Part shown: one piece after another, positions 7,613 through 14,489 of the stretch
Layout: each line of letters starts with the position of its first letter
How positions within the stretch are numbered: the first letter of the stretch is position 1
Assembly: GCA_964599915.1 (NCBI GenBank)
Contig: CAZRHR010000049.1
Location: 1-21,336 of the forward strand
Reading direction: 5' to 3'
Origin: CAZRHR01 sp964599915
Lineage (GTDB): Bacteria; Bacteroidota; Bacteroidia; CAIKAF01
DNA: 21,336 nucleotides
Position numbers and translations under genes: made by a program
The notes under the pieces: generated by a model
Told to the model about the DNA's origin: nothing
The model's input: the letters and a program-made list of their open reading frames with translations, nothing else
Database searches by the model: none

Positions 7613-8434
7613 ATGGCCACACGTATCTGGACCCCGCTAAAATCATACGAGGATATTTTGTTTGATTTTCATGAGGGTATCGCCCGCATCACCATCAATC
7701 GTCCCCATGTGTATAATGCGTTTCGTCCCGAAACCAACATGAACATCCTAGATGCTTTAGATATTTGTCGTGAGCATCAGGACATTCGGGTGATTGTGCT
7801 TACCGGCGCCGGTGATAAAGCATTTTGTAGCGGTGGAGACCAAAATGTAAAAGGACATGGAGGATATGTTGATGAACAGGGCGTTCCCCGGCTGAATGTA
7901 CTTGACATTCACAAGAAAATCCGTTCCATGCCCAAGCCCGTCATTGCCATGGTCAATGGATATGCCATTGGCGGAGGGCACGTGCTTCACGTGGTTTGTG
8001 ACCTGACCATTGCCTCAGAAAATGCAAGGTTTGGACAAACCGGACCTAAAGTGGGAAGTTTCGATGCGGGATTTGGTTCAAGTTACCTGGCACGCATTGT
8101 AGGACAGAAAAAGGCCCGTGAAATCTGGTTTTTATGTCTTCAATATAATGCCCAGGAAGCTTTGGACATGGGATTGGTGAACAAAGTGGTTCCTTTGGAG
8201 GCGCTGGAAGACACCACGGTAGAATGGTGTAAGACCATCATGAAACGCAGTCCGCTGGCTGTGCGCATGATTAAGCGTGGTTTGAATGCTGAACTAGATG
8301 GGCAGCACGGCATCATGGAAATGGCAGGAGACGCGACCCTGATGTTTTATTTACTTGAAGAAGCCCAAGAAGGTCGCAAAGCCTTTTTAGAGAAGAGAGA
8401 CCCCGATTTCAATAAATTCCCACGGTTCCCGTGA
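7613..8434 (+). CDS. menB: 1,4-dihydroxy-2-naphthoyl-CoA synthase
   Basis: MenB, a crotonase-fold enzyme, closes the second ring of the naphthoquinone by converting o-succinylbenzoyl-CoA to 1,4-dihydroxy-2-naphthoyl-CoA. The 273-residue product carries MenB-specific segments: FCSGGDQ at 71-77, GYAIGGGHVLHVVCDL at 116-131 (oxyanion-hole region), FGQTGPKVGSFDAG at 140-153 and AREIWFLC at 168-175. The QTG at 142-144 with Trp172 corresponds to the bicarbonate-binding site of the E. coli enzyme, so this is expected to be the bicarbonate-dependent type. Length and the C-terminal EKRDPDFNKFPRFP ending are typical. It is the first of four overlapping or closely spaced menaquinone genes, and its TGA overlaps the GTG start of menA. 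Confidence 0.98.
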   Translation: MATRIWTPLKSYEDILFDFHEGIARITINRPHVYNAFRPETNMNILDALDICREHQDIRVIVLTGAGDKAFCSGGDQNVKGHGGYVDEQGVPRLNVLDIHKKIRSMPKPVIAMVNGYAIGGGHVLHVVCDLTIASENARFGQTGPKVGSFDAGFGSSYLARIVGQKKAREIWFLCLQYNAQEALDMGLVNKVVPLEALEDTTVEWCKTIMKRSPLAVRMIKRGLNAELDGQHGIMEMAGDATLMFYLLEEAQEGRKAFLEKRDPDFNKFPRFP

Positions 8435-9330
8435 GTACTTTGCGTGCTTGGCTGGCTGCCGCTCGCCTCCGAACCTTGCCTTTGGCCGGTTTAGGTCCGG
8501 CTACCGCATGGGTGGCTTTACACAAGCAAGCCGCAGAACAACCTTATTTTTTATTGAAAACGGTGTTGGTATTCGCCGTAGCTTGGTTGCTTCAATTGCT
8601 TTCAAATTTTGCCAATGATTATGGCGATTTCATGAAAGGAACTGACAATGCCCAACGCATTGGCCCTGAGCGGGCACTGCAAAAAGGAAGCATTCAGCCA
8701 GTGCAAATGCTACGCGCCATATGGATAACCGGTGTTCTTGCTTTGGTTTGCGGTTTGGTGTTGTTGGCGTTTCTTTGGCAGCAAGCCCCACTTGGTTTAT
8801 GGATTTTTCTTTTGGTGATTGGATTAGCCGCCATCTGGGCTGCCGTAGCCTATACCATGGGTAAAAGACCTTACGGCTACGCAGGTTGGGGCGAGGTAGC
8901 GGTTTTTATTTTCTTTGGCTTGGTTTCCGTTTTAGGTACTGGCTTCTTGTTTTTTACCTATTTGCCACCCACATTATACTATAATGCCATTGCCCTTGGC
9001 AGTTATTCTGCTGCTGTGTTGCACATGAACAACATGCGGGACGTGGAAAACGATAAAGCTTCCGGGAAATGGACGCTTGCCACCCGCTTAGGATGGAAAG
9101 GCGGACGCATGATACACGTTTTTTGGGTGTGTTTGGGTGCCATCATGTGGGTGATGGCTGCGGCACCTGCCCAAAACCTTTGGCCTCTGGTTCCAGGGTT
9201 AGTGCTTTCCATGGCCCAAGCTTTTTGGGTGGTCCAGAACCAAGACCGTAAGAAATTTGACCTTGGTCTGCGTTGGATGGTCGCTGCCACTTTCCTCACC
9301 GGATTGGGCTACCTTTTCATCTATTTTTAA
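8431..9330 (+). CDS. menA: 1,4-dihydroxy-2-naphthoate polyprenyltransferase
   Basis: MenA is a UbiA-superfamily integral membrane prenyltransferase that joins a polyprenyl chain to 1,4-dihydroxy-2-naphthoate, releasing CO2 and giving demethylmenaquinol. In the 299 residues both Asp-rich motifs are intact: NDYGDFMKGTD at 62-72 followed by RIGPERALQKG, and NNMRDVENDKASGKWTLATR at 200-219. About eight or nine hydrophobic helices surround them. The second motif with GKxTLxxRLG separates MenA from UbiA and other family members. The start is GTG, overlapping the menB stop by 4 nt (GTGA), which implies translational coupling. menC begins 12 nt after its stop. Confidence 0.97.
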   Translation: MSTLRAWLAAARLRTLPLAGLGPATAWVALHKQAAEQPYFLLKTVLVFAVAWLLQLLSNFANDYGDFMKGTDNAQRIGPERALQKGSIQPVQMLRAIWITGVLALVCGLVLLAFLWQQAPLGLWIFLLVIGLAAIWAAVAYTMGKRPYGYAGWGEVAVFIFFGLVSVLGTGFLFFTYLPPTLYYNAIALGSYSAAVLHMNNMRDVENDKASGKWTLATRLGWKGGRMIHVFWVCLGAIMWVMAAAPAQNLWPLVPGLVLSMAQAFWVVQNQDRKKFDLGLRWMVAATFLTGLGYLFIYF

Positions 9331-9342
9331 TACACAACGGTT

Positions 9343-10452
9343 ATGGCGTTTTTTCATGATTCAGCAGATATTTATGACCGTTTGCGGGCTTTGTCCCCCC
9401 AACAACCTGTCTTTAGTTTTCAAAAACATACCCTAAGGTTCACTTTTCCAGGAAAAACGTCTCGTGGAACTTTATGGACAAGAGATATTTGGATACTAAA
9501 GGTCTCTTCTGCGCTACAGCCCTCCGTGTTCGGTTTAGGAGAAGCGGCGCCCCTTCCGGGATTAAGTAAAGAATCGCCGGAAGAGGTGGAAGATGCTTTA
9601 CGCTTACTTTGTCTGGATGGTCAAGCGTGGTCGCAATACTTATTTGATGCAGACCGCCTACCTGCCTCTGTTCTTTTTGCCCTTGAACAAGCCCTTTTGG
9701 ATCTTCATGAAGGAGGTCGCCGGATTTTGTTTCCGTCTAAATTTACGGATGGACGCGATGTGATTTCCATCAATGGATTGATCTGGATGGGAACCTCCGA
9801 AGAAATGTTTAAGCGGATTCAGGAAAAATTGGACCTTGGATTTACTTGTTTGAAATTGAAAATTGGCGGTTTGGATTGGCGTGAAGAAAAGTATCTTTTA
9901 GACACCCTCCGTGCGCATTATCCGCCTGAGATACTTGAAATCCGTCTCGATGCGAATGGTGCTTATTCTTCGCGTCAGGCCATGAAAATTTTAGAGGAAT
10001 TAGAGCCCTTGGGCATCCACTCCATTGAACAACCTATTCAACCCGGTCAATGGGATGCCATGGCCGAATTGTGTGCACACAGTCCCATTCCTATCGCATT
10101 GGACGAGGAATTGATTGGCTGCAGAACTACGGACGAGATGGAAGCGTTGTTGGAAGAAGTTTTACCGGCCTATCTTATTCTTAAGCCTACGCTGTTGGGC
10201 GGTTTTCAGGCGGGTGAAAATTGGATTCGTTTGGCCGAAATGCATGGCGTAGATTGGTGGATTACCTCTTGTTTGGAATCTAACCTCGGTCTAAATGCCA
10301 TTGCGCAGTGGGCATATACCCTGCAGAATCCCATTCCTCAGGGCTTGGGCACAGGACAAGTGTTTTCCAATAATTTCCCTTCGCCTTTGCATTTAGACGG
10401 TCCGTTATTACAAATGAAACCCGAACAGTCATGGCAACTCCCTGTCTTCTAA
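9343..10452 (+). CDS. menC: o-succinylbenzoate synthase
   Basis: MenC, an enolase-superfamily enzyme, dehydrates 2-succinyl-6-hydroxy-2,4-cyclohexadiene-1-carboxylate to o-succinylbenzoate. The 369-residue product has the full catalytic set: KLK at 171-173 (general base pair), metal ligands Asp203 (RLDANG), Glu229 (SIEQP) and Asp254 (ALDEE), and Lys281 (LKPTLLGG). The homologous fold seems to start only near residue 27 (KHTLRFTFPGKTSRG), so the ATG at 9343 gives a roughly 25-residue N-terminal extension. In-frame TTG codons at 9382 and 9391 are alternative starts. A related enolase such as a dipeptide epimerase is unlikely given the menB-menA-menE context. The end overlaps menE by 22 nt. Confidence 0.95.
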   Translation: MAFFHDSADIYDRLRALSPQQPVFSFQKHTLRFTFPGKTSRGTLWTRDIWILKVSSALQPSVFGLGEAAPLPGLSKESPEEVEDALRLLCLDGQAWSQYLFDADRLPASVLFALEQALLDLHEGGRRILFPSKFTDGRDVISINGLIWMGTSEEMFKRIQEKLDLGFTCLKLKIGGLDWREEKYLLDTLRAHYPPEILEIRLDANGAYSSRQAMKILEELEPLGIHSIEQPIQPGQWDAMAELCAHSPIPIALDEELIGCRTTDEMEALLEEVLPAYLILKPTLLGGFQAGENWIRLAEMHGVDWWITSCLESNLGLNAIAQWAYTLQNPIPQGLGTGQVFSNNFPSPLHLDGPLLQMKPEQSWQLPVF

Positions 10453-11474
10453 TTCAAGGAGGGAAGCCAACACCAGAAGCTGTCCATTTTCCCGAGGTGC
10501 TAGACCTATATACGTGTTTGCAGGAAGGGGCAAGCCATACCTTTTTCACGAGTGGAACGACCGGTCCTCCCAAACCTATTGTCTTTTCTGCGGCGCAGAT
10601 GACGAGGTCTGCGCAATGGTCTATTCAAGCCTTATCGTTGCCTTTGGGTTATGTGGGTTTATTGGCCTTGCCGCTCCAGTTTGTTGCGGGTAAAATGATG
10701 GTTGTCAGAGCCTTTATAGCGCAAGCAGATCTTTGGTATATAGCGCCCACTTTACGCCCTTTTTCCTTGCCTCTTCCCGATTTGGATTTTGTTGCCCTTA
10801 CGCCTGCCCAAGTTCAAGCCACTTTGGGGTTTTCTGAGGATTTGGACAGGCTGCGGGAGGTTAAAGTGATATTGGTTGGAGGTGGCGTCTTATCTTCTCT
10901 TGCAGAGTCTGCATTGCAGGAGTTTCCCCACCGGGTTTTTCATTCTTATGGAATGACGGAAACGCTCACCCATTGCGCATTAAGAAATATTGCACCAGAA
11001 AGGTCACGGGTTTTTCAGCCGCACCATCCCGCCATTACATTTAAAGTAGAGGATGATATTTTATCTATAAACTATCCTTTTCTTACACAGGGTTTCCTGC
11101 CAACCAATGATGTAGTAAAGGTGGATAATGGCGGTTTTATTTTTTTAGGTCGTAGAGATGATGTAATTAACCTCGGTGGATTGAAATTACATCCGGTGGA
11201 GTTGGAATCCAAGTTGCCTCAGGAGCTATTTAAAAACCGGGCTTGGTTTATTGCGGGAAAAGAACATGATACTTGGGGGCAAGTCCCTTGGTTATGGATT
11301 GAAGGGAGCGAAGACTTGAATATCGGTTCAGCCGACCTGCAAGCTTATTTATCCGGAAAGGAAAAGGTGTATGGTTTTACTTTGGTGCCAAAGTTTAGCC
11401 GCACCCCGAGTGGAAAAATTCAGAAAAAAGCTACGATGGCCTCCAAAGTTTATAAAGAGGTCACTTTTTCCTAA
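10431..11474 (+). CDS. menE: o-succinylbenzoate-CoA ligase (short form)
   Basis: MenE adenylates o-succinylbenzoate and transfers it to CoA, supplying the MenB substrate. The 347-residue product is short compared with the roughly 450-490 residues of the Gammaproteobacterial enzyme. It has every core motif of the adenylate-forming family: FTSGTTGPPKP at 39-49 (P-loop), HSYGMTET at 171-178, FLGRRDDVINLGG at 238-250 and SRTPSGKIQKK at 323-333 with catalytic Lys329. The missing part is N-terminal; Bacteroidota MenE proteins are commonly of this reduced size. The ATG overlaps menC by 22 nt. It is the last gene of the menB-A-C-E unit, and the following gene is convergent. No clear intrinsic terminator separates them. 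Confidence 0.95.
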   Translation: MATPCLLIQGGKPTPEAVHFPEVLDLYTCLQEGASHTFFTSGTTGPPKPIVFSAAQMTRSAQWSIQALSLPLGYVGLLALPLQFVAGKMMVVRAFIAQADLWYIAPTLRPFSLPLPDLDFVALTPAQVQATLGFSEDLDRLREVKVILVGGGVLSSLAESALQEFPHRVFHSYGMTETLTHCALRNIAPERSRVFQPHHPAITFKVEDDILSINYPFLTQGFLPTNDVVKVDNGGFIFLGRRDDVINLGGLKLHPVELESKLPQELFKNRAWFIAGKEHDTWGQVPWLWIEGSEDLNIGSADLQAYLSGKEKVYGFTLVPKFSRTPSGKIQKKATMASKVYKEVTFS

Positions 11475-11551
11475 ATGGTTCAATATAGGTAATAAAATAT
11501 TGGTTGTCTTTTAGAATGACACCTAATAGGGTTCTGAGAAAAGAAGCTTGC

Positions 11552-11896
11552 CTAGGAGCTAATGTCCTTTAAATCAGATTTTTGGCGAAATAGCTCAAGC
11601 AGTTCTTCTTGGGTTTTTATAAGCTGCCGCAACAAATGGTTTTCATTTTTCAGCTGGCTGATTTCTTCTGCCAATTGGAGCGACTGACTTGTTGGGGTGT
11701 CCGTTAAAAGGTTCTCTAACTCCTCTTCCTGCATGTCTAATGCTTGCAGAATGAGTCGTAAGGTGTTGGGGTGTACCTTTCCGGTTCTTTCGATGGATGA
11801 TATGAGGGGGCGTGTTTTGTTCACCTTTTCGGCGAGGTCCTCTTGGGTCATTTGTTGAATTTGACGCGCAAGACGTATTTTTTTCCCTATATGCAT
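11552..11896 (-). CDS. XRE-type helix-turn-helix regulator with C-terminal coiled coil
   Basis: A small DNA-binding protein of 114 residues from ATG 11896 (127 if started at the in-frame ATG 11935). The N-terminal two thirds is a typical XRE/Cro domain: GKKIRLARQIQQMTQEDLAE, then KVNKTRPLISSIERTGKVHP containing the recognition helix, then TLRLILQALDM. The C-terminal part (LAEEISQLKNENHLLRQL and onward) is a heptad-like coiled coil, probably for dimerisation. I prefer 11896 because the fold begins there and the 13 extra residues (MSLCKRFACDICR) are encoded largely by an inverted repeat that looks like an operator. Autoregulation is inferred from that repeat. The gene follows DAHP synthase/chorismate mutase on the same strand with a gap of at least 82 nt. 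Its targets are unknown. Confidence 0.85.
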   Translation of the reverse strand: MHIGKKIRLARQIQQMTQEDLAEKVNKTRPLISSIERTGKVHPNTLRLILQALDMQEEELENLLTDTPTSQSLQLAEEISQLKNENHLLRQLIKTQEELLELFRQKSDLKDISS

Positions 11897-11923
11897 ACGA
11901 CAAATGTCGCACGCAAAACGTTT

Positions 11924-11954
11924 ACATAAAGACATTTTTTAAATGTCTTTATGT
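11924..11954. promoter_or_regulatory. perfect 14-bp inverted repeat at the XRE gene start, probable operator
   Basis: ACATAAAGACATTT (11924-11937), a 3-base spacer TTT, and its exact reverse complement AAATGTCTTTATGT (11941-11954). It covers the upstream candidate start codon of the XRE gene (ATG 11935) and lies 28-58 bases before the preferred start. A second, smaller element CGACA-AA-TGTCG (11898-11909) shares the AAATGTC half-site. Symmetry and position suggest a dimeric regulator site, most simply autoregulation. It could also form an RNA hairpin in the leader. Confidence 0.6.
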
Positions 11955-12017
11955 TTTAATTACTTTATTTTCGCAATTATATTAGTGTAAAAATGGGTGT
12001 ATTATAGGAAAATCGCT

Positions 12018-13121
12018 TTACGTCTGATGTGGACCTTCTAGTTGCTCTGCTTGAATTTGCAACCCTTGCCGGTGAATCTCCATTAAAATTTTCCTGACAA
12101 ATCTTTCATCCAATTGTAAAGATTTGGCCCATTCAATGCGCGTCTCTAAAATTTCTTGCCACCGCTCTGGTTGAAAAATAGTTACATGATGTATTTTTTT
12201 ATAATCCCCAATCTGCTGAATGGTTTTCATTCGTCGGGACAAAAGCCGCATCAGCTCTTCGTCTATGCTATCAATAAGCTGTCGCATGAGCATAAGTTGG
12301 TGGGCCGCTTCACTGTTTTGGGGCTGCGTAAACCTTAAATCCAATCCATCCAACAATTGCCACAACTGCTCCGGCGTAATCTGTTGGGCCGCATCGCTCC
12401 ACGCCAAATCCGGGCTGGGATGGGCTTCTATCATTAATCCATCAAAAGCAAAATGGATGGCTTTTTGAGCCACTTCAAATAAAAACTCCCTTTTGCCCGT
12501 AATATGACTTGGGTCGCAAAATACCGGTAAATCAGGAACTAATGTGCGCAATTGAATGGCTAAATCCCATCGAGGGGCATTTCGGTACGGTGCAGAATCT
12601 ACGGTTGAAAATCCCCGATGAATGGCTGCCATTTGGTTGATGCCCGATTTTTGGAGCCGCTCAAAAGCCCCTAGCCAAAGCTGTACATCTGGATTAATCG
12701 GATTTTTTACCATCACAGGAATCGATACACCCTTCAACGCATCGGCAATTTCCTGAACGGAAAATGGATTTACGGTGGTTCTTGCACCAATCCAAAGGAC
12801 ATTGGTTCCGGCCTTTAACGCCGCTTCTACATGCTCGGCCCGTGCCACTTCTACCGTAAAGGGTAATCCCGTCGCTTCCCTTGCCTCCTGTAACCATGAC
12901 AATCCTATTTCTCCAACGCCTTCAAAGGAATCCGGGCGTGTACGCGGCTTCCAAATGCCGGCACGCATTAAACCTACCCTGCTGTCTTTGGCCAAGCGTA
13001 TGGCATCTTCCATCACTTGCTCGCGCGTTTCTGCACTGCAAGGCCCTGAAATAAGTCGGAATGGATGGGTAGAAGGGAACCATTCCTGTAGGGGTACTAT
13101 TTCTAAAGGTTTATTCGCCAT
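12018..13121 (-). CDS. bifunctional DAHP synthase / chorismate mutase (DAHPS-CM fusion)
   Basis: The 367-residue protein joins the first enzyme of the shikimate pathway (DAHP from phosphoenolpyruvate and erythrose 4-phosphate) to chorismate mutase (chorismate to prephenate). Residues 1 to about 262 are a class I-beta DAHP synthase without N-terminal regulatory domain: SGPCSAE at 25-31 (metal ligand Cys28), GIWKPRTRPDSFEG at 55-68, MVKNP at 137-141, IHRGF at 167-171, DPSH at 203-206, Glu232 (MIEAHP) and Asp243 (SDAAQQ). Residues about 272-360 are an AroQ-type helical chorismate mutase (MRQLIDSIDEELMRLLSRRM). This domain order is known from Bacteroidota such as Prevotella and Porphyromonas, where prephenate inhibits the synthase through the mutase domain. 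The start overlaps the PPTase gene by 11 nt. No feedback element is visible upstream. Confidence 0.96.
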   Translation of the reverse strand: MANKPLEIVPLQEWFPSTHPFRLISGPCSAETREQVMEDAIRLAKDSRVGLMRAGIWKPRTRPDSFEGVGEIGLSWLQEAREATGLPFTVEVARAEHVEAALKAGTNVLWIGARTTVNPFSVQEIADALKGVSIPVMVKNPINPDVQLWLGAFERLQKSGINQMAAIHRGFSTVDSAPYRNAPRWDLAIQLRTLVPDLPVFCDPSHITGKREFLFEVAQKAIHFAFDGLMIEAHPSPDLAWSDAAQQITPEQLWQLLDGLDLRFTQPQNSEAAHQLMLMRQLIDSIDEELMRLLSRRMKTIQQIGDYKKIHHVTIFQPERWQEILETRIEWAKSLQLDERFVRKILMEIHRQGLQIQAEQLEGPHQT

Positions 13122-13758
13122 GAAAATGGAGGATTTCGGTAGTCAATTCAAAAGGAAAATCGGTCGCTACATGCCCTTTATAGCCTTGAGACACCTCAAA
13201 TGCAGATAGCCAAAACACCGCTTGCTCTCCAACAATTTTTCCTTGTTCGGGGGTTAATTGAATGGCATGTAACGGAATGCGCATCCCACGGCCATCTGCT
13301 TTCATCACGGCTTCTTTGCCGGTCCATGCTTCAAAAAATGCAGCCGTTGGGTCTTCTGATTGTTTCATTTTTTGACGCTCCATAGGGGTAAACTGACGTG
13401 TAAACAAATCAATGTCTATGGGCCGTATTTGTTCAACATCTATCCCAACTTTTCCTTTAAAACTTCTTATGCCGGCCACCCAGTCTCCCGAATGGCTGAT
13501 GTTGAAGTCGGGTCCACCCGCCATACAGGGTTTTCCAAATTCATTTTTTTCAATGCACGCATATACGTCCGGCGCCTCCCATTCTTTCAATAAGGCCGAC
13601 ACCATCCTTTTTCCCGTATATACCCGCAACTGGTCGTCTGTTTGCCGATAAGCCATAATATCCTCTCTTACCTGCTTCGGTAAATCGTAAAATTCCTTCA
13701 CCGGCCAATGCGCGGCCTTTGGAATTTTGGCGAGGTAAACGGTAAGTTTTTCACGCAT
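13111..13758 (-). CDS. Sfp-type 4'-phosphopantetheinyl transferase
   Basis: Transfers the phosphopantetheine arm of CoA to a serine of carrier proteins (ACP or PCP), using Mg2+. Numbered from ATG 13758 (215 residues), the family motifs are FNISHSGDWVAG at 85-96, VGIDVEQI at 104-111 with Mg ligands Asp107 and Glu109, and FFEAWTGKEAVMKADGRGM at 141-159 with Glu149 and the WxxKEA signature. An upstream in-frame ATG at 13812 would overlap the thioesterase gene by 62 nt and is unlikely; ATG 13758 gives an 8-nt overlap. The length and two-lobe layout point to the Sfp/EntD type, not the 120-residue AcpS type. Being sandwiched between a type II thioesterase and DAHP synthase suggests service to a secondary, perhaps aromatic, pathway encoded elsewhere. 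It could alternatively be a general PPTase of the cell. Confidence 0.93.
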   Translation of the reverse strand: MREKLTVYLAKIPKAAHWPVKEFYDLPKQVREDIMAYRQTDDQLRVYTGKRMVSALLKEWEAPDVYACIEKNEFGKPCMAGGPDFNISHSGDWVAGIRSFKGKVGIDVEQIRPIDIDLFTRQFTPMERQKMKQSEDPTAAFFEAWTGKEAVMKADGRGMRIPLHAIQLTPEQGKIVGEQAVFWLSAFEVSQGYKGHVATDFPFELTTEILHFHGE

Positions 13759-14452
13759 CTGGTGGCAGCAAAGTATGTTGAATGTGCCGGCACAAATCAG
13801 GTAAATGGTCAAAAATCCAAAAATGGGCTCCCGGATACCGACGAAATGTGAATTCTCCGGTGGTTTCTTTTTGCCAATCGGTCAGCGTATCATCAGGCAC
13901 CTGCTCTTCCGTGCCGCAAAACACCGAAAGTGGAACCGGATAAGGCGGCATGGCCCGATACCGGTAGGTGTCTATGGCATAAAAATCATTGCGAAGCGTC
14001 GGAAGAAAAATGCGCAGCAATTCATCGTTCGATAAAATGGCATCCGGCATTCCTTTCAACTGTTTCAAACGCGAAATAAATTCGTCATCCGACATGAAAC
14101 TTCGCTTTAAATCGGTGTTTCGGGAGGGCGCTACTTTGCTGGTAAAAAAGGCATGTAACGGCAATGGCAAACCCGCTTCTCGAAGGCGGTGAATCAATAA
14201 ATGACCAACATACGTTCCCATGGAATGTCCGTATAAGGCATAAGGACGGTGCACATGCGCTTTTATCTGTTCAAAATGTTCATCTACAATTAAATGTAAA
14301 TTCCTAAGCGCAGGTTCTTTAAGTCTTGCTCCTTTGCCGGGTAGGGTAAATGTGCGCATTGGTATCTCCTTTGGAAGATATTCTCCAAATTTCGCATACG
14401 AAGTTTCATTGCCTCCTCCAAAAGAAAGCATCCACAAATCAATGGTTTTCAC
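13751..14452 (-). CDS. type II thioesterase (GrsT-like alpha/beta hydrolase)
   Basis: A 233-residue cytoplasmic hydrolase of the family that clears wrong or stalled acyl groups from carrier proteins of nonribosomal peptide or polyketide synthases. The N-terminal strand and oxyanion turn read WMLSFGGGNETSY (7-19), then LPGKGARLKEP at 38-48. The nucleophile elbow is YGHSMG at 74-79 with Ser77, and the catalytic histidine is His210 in GAHFWIFDH. The acid position lies in GTEEQVPDD at 180-188 and is uncertain (Glu183 or Asp187). The start is GTG 14452; no nearby ATG fits, and codon 8 (ATG) would remove the first strand. No synthetase lies within the window. The gene overlaps the PPTase by 8 nt, so the two proteins are probably made together. 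Confidence 0.9.
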   Translation of the reverse strand: MKTIDLWMLSFGGGNETSYAKFGEYLPKEIPMRTFTLPGKGARLKEPALRNLHLIVDEHFEQIKAHVHRPYALYGHSMGTYVGHLLIHRLREAGLPLPLHAFFTSKVAPSRNTDLKRSFMSDDEFISRLKQLKGMPDAILSNDELLRIFLPTLRNDFYAIDTYRYRAMPPYPVPLSVFCGTEEQVPDDTLTDWQKETTGEFTFRRYPGAHFWIFDHLPDLCRHIQHTLLPPDA

Positions 14453-14467
14453 CCTACAAAAATAGGG
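14452..14467 (-). promoter_or_regulatory. inverted repeat enclosing a -7-like box at the thioesterase start
   Basis: CCCTA and TAGGG flank six bases. Read on the minus strand, the element TATTTTTG (an exact TAnnTTTG match) starts inside the left arm and fills the loop, ending four bases before the GTG start codon. A promoter here would give a nearly leaderless message. No -33 TTG is seen at suitable distance, so promoter activity is doubtful; the repeat could be a small operator or hairpin. Confidence 0.25.
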
Positions 14468-14489
14468 AATTCCTTTGGGTGTGCCGGAC

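Noticed and set aside
11481..11502. CAATAT...ATATTG inverted repeat after menE as a terminator
   Set aside because: Only 6 A/T-rich base pairs with a 10-base loop and no following T-run; too weak to call.
11897..11935. N-terminal MSLCKRFACDICR extension of the XRE protein as a CxxC metal site
   Set aside because: The codons overlap the inverted repeat and precede the normal start of the XRE fold; the extension is more likely untranslated operator/leader sequence.
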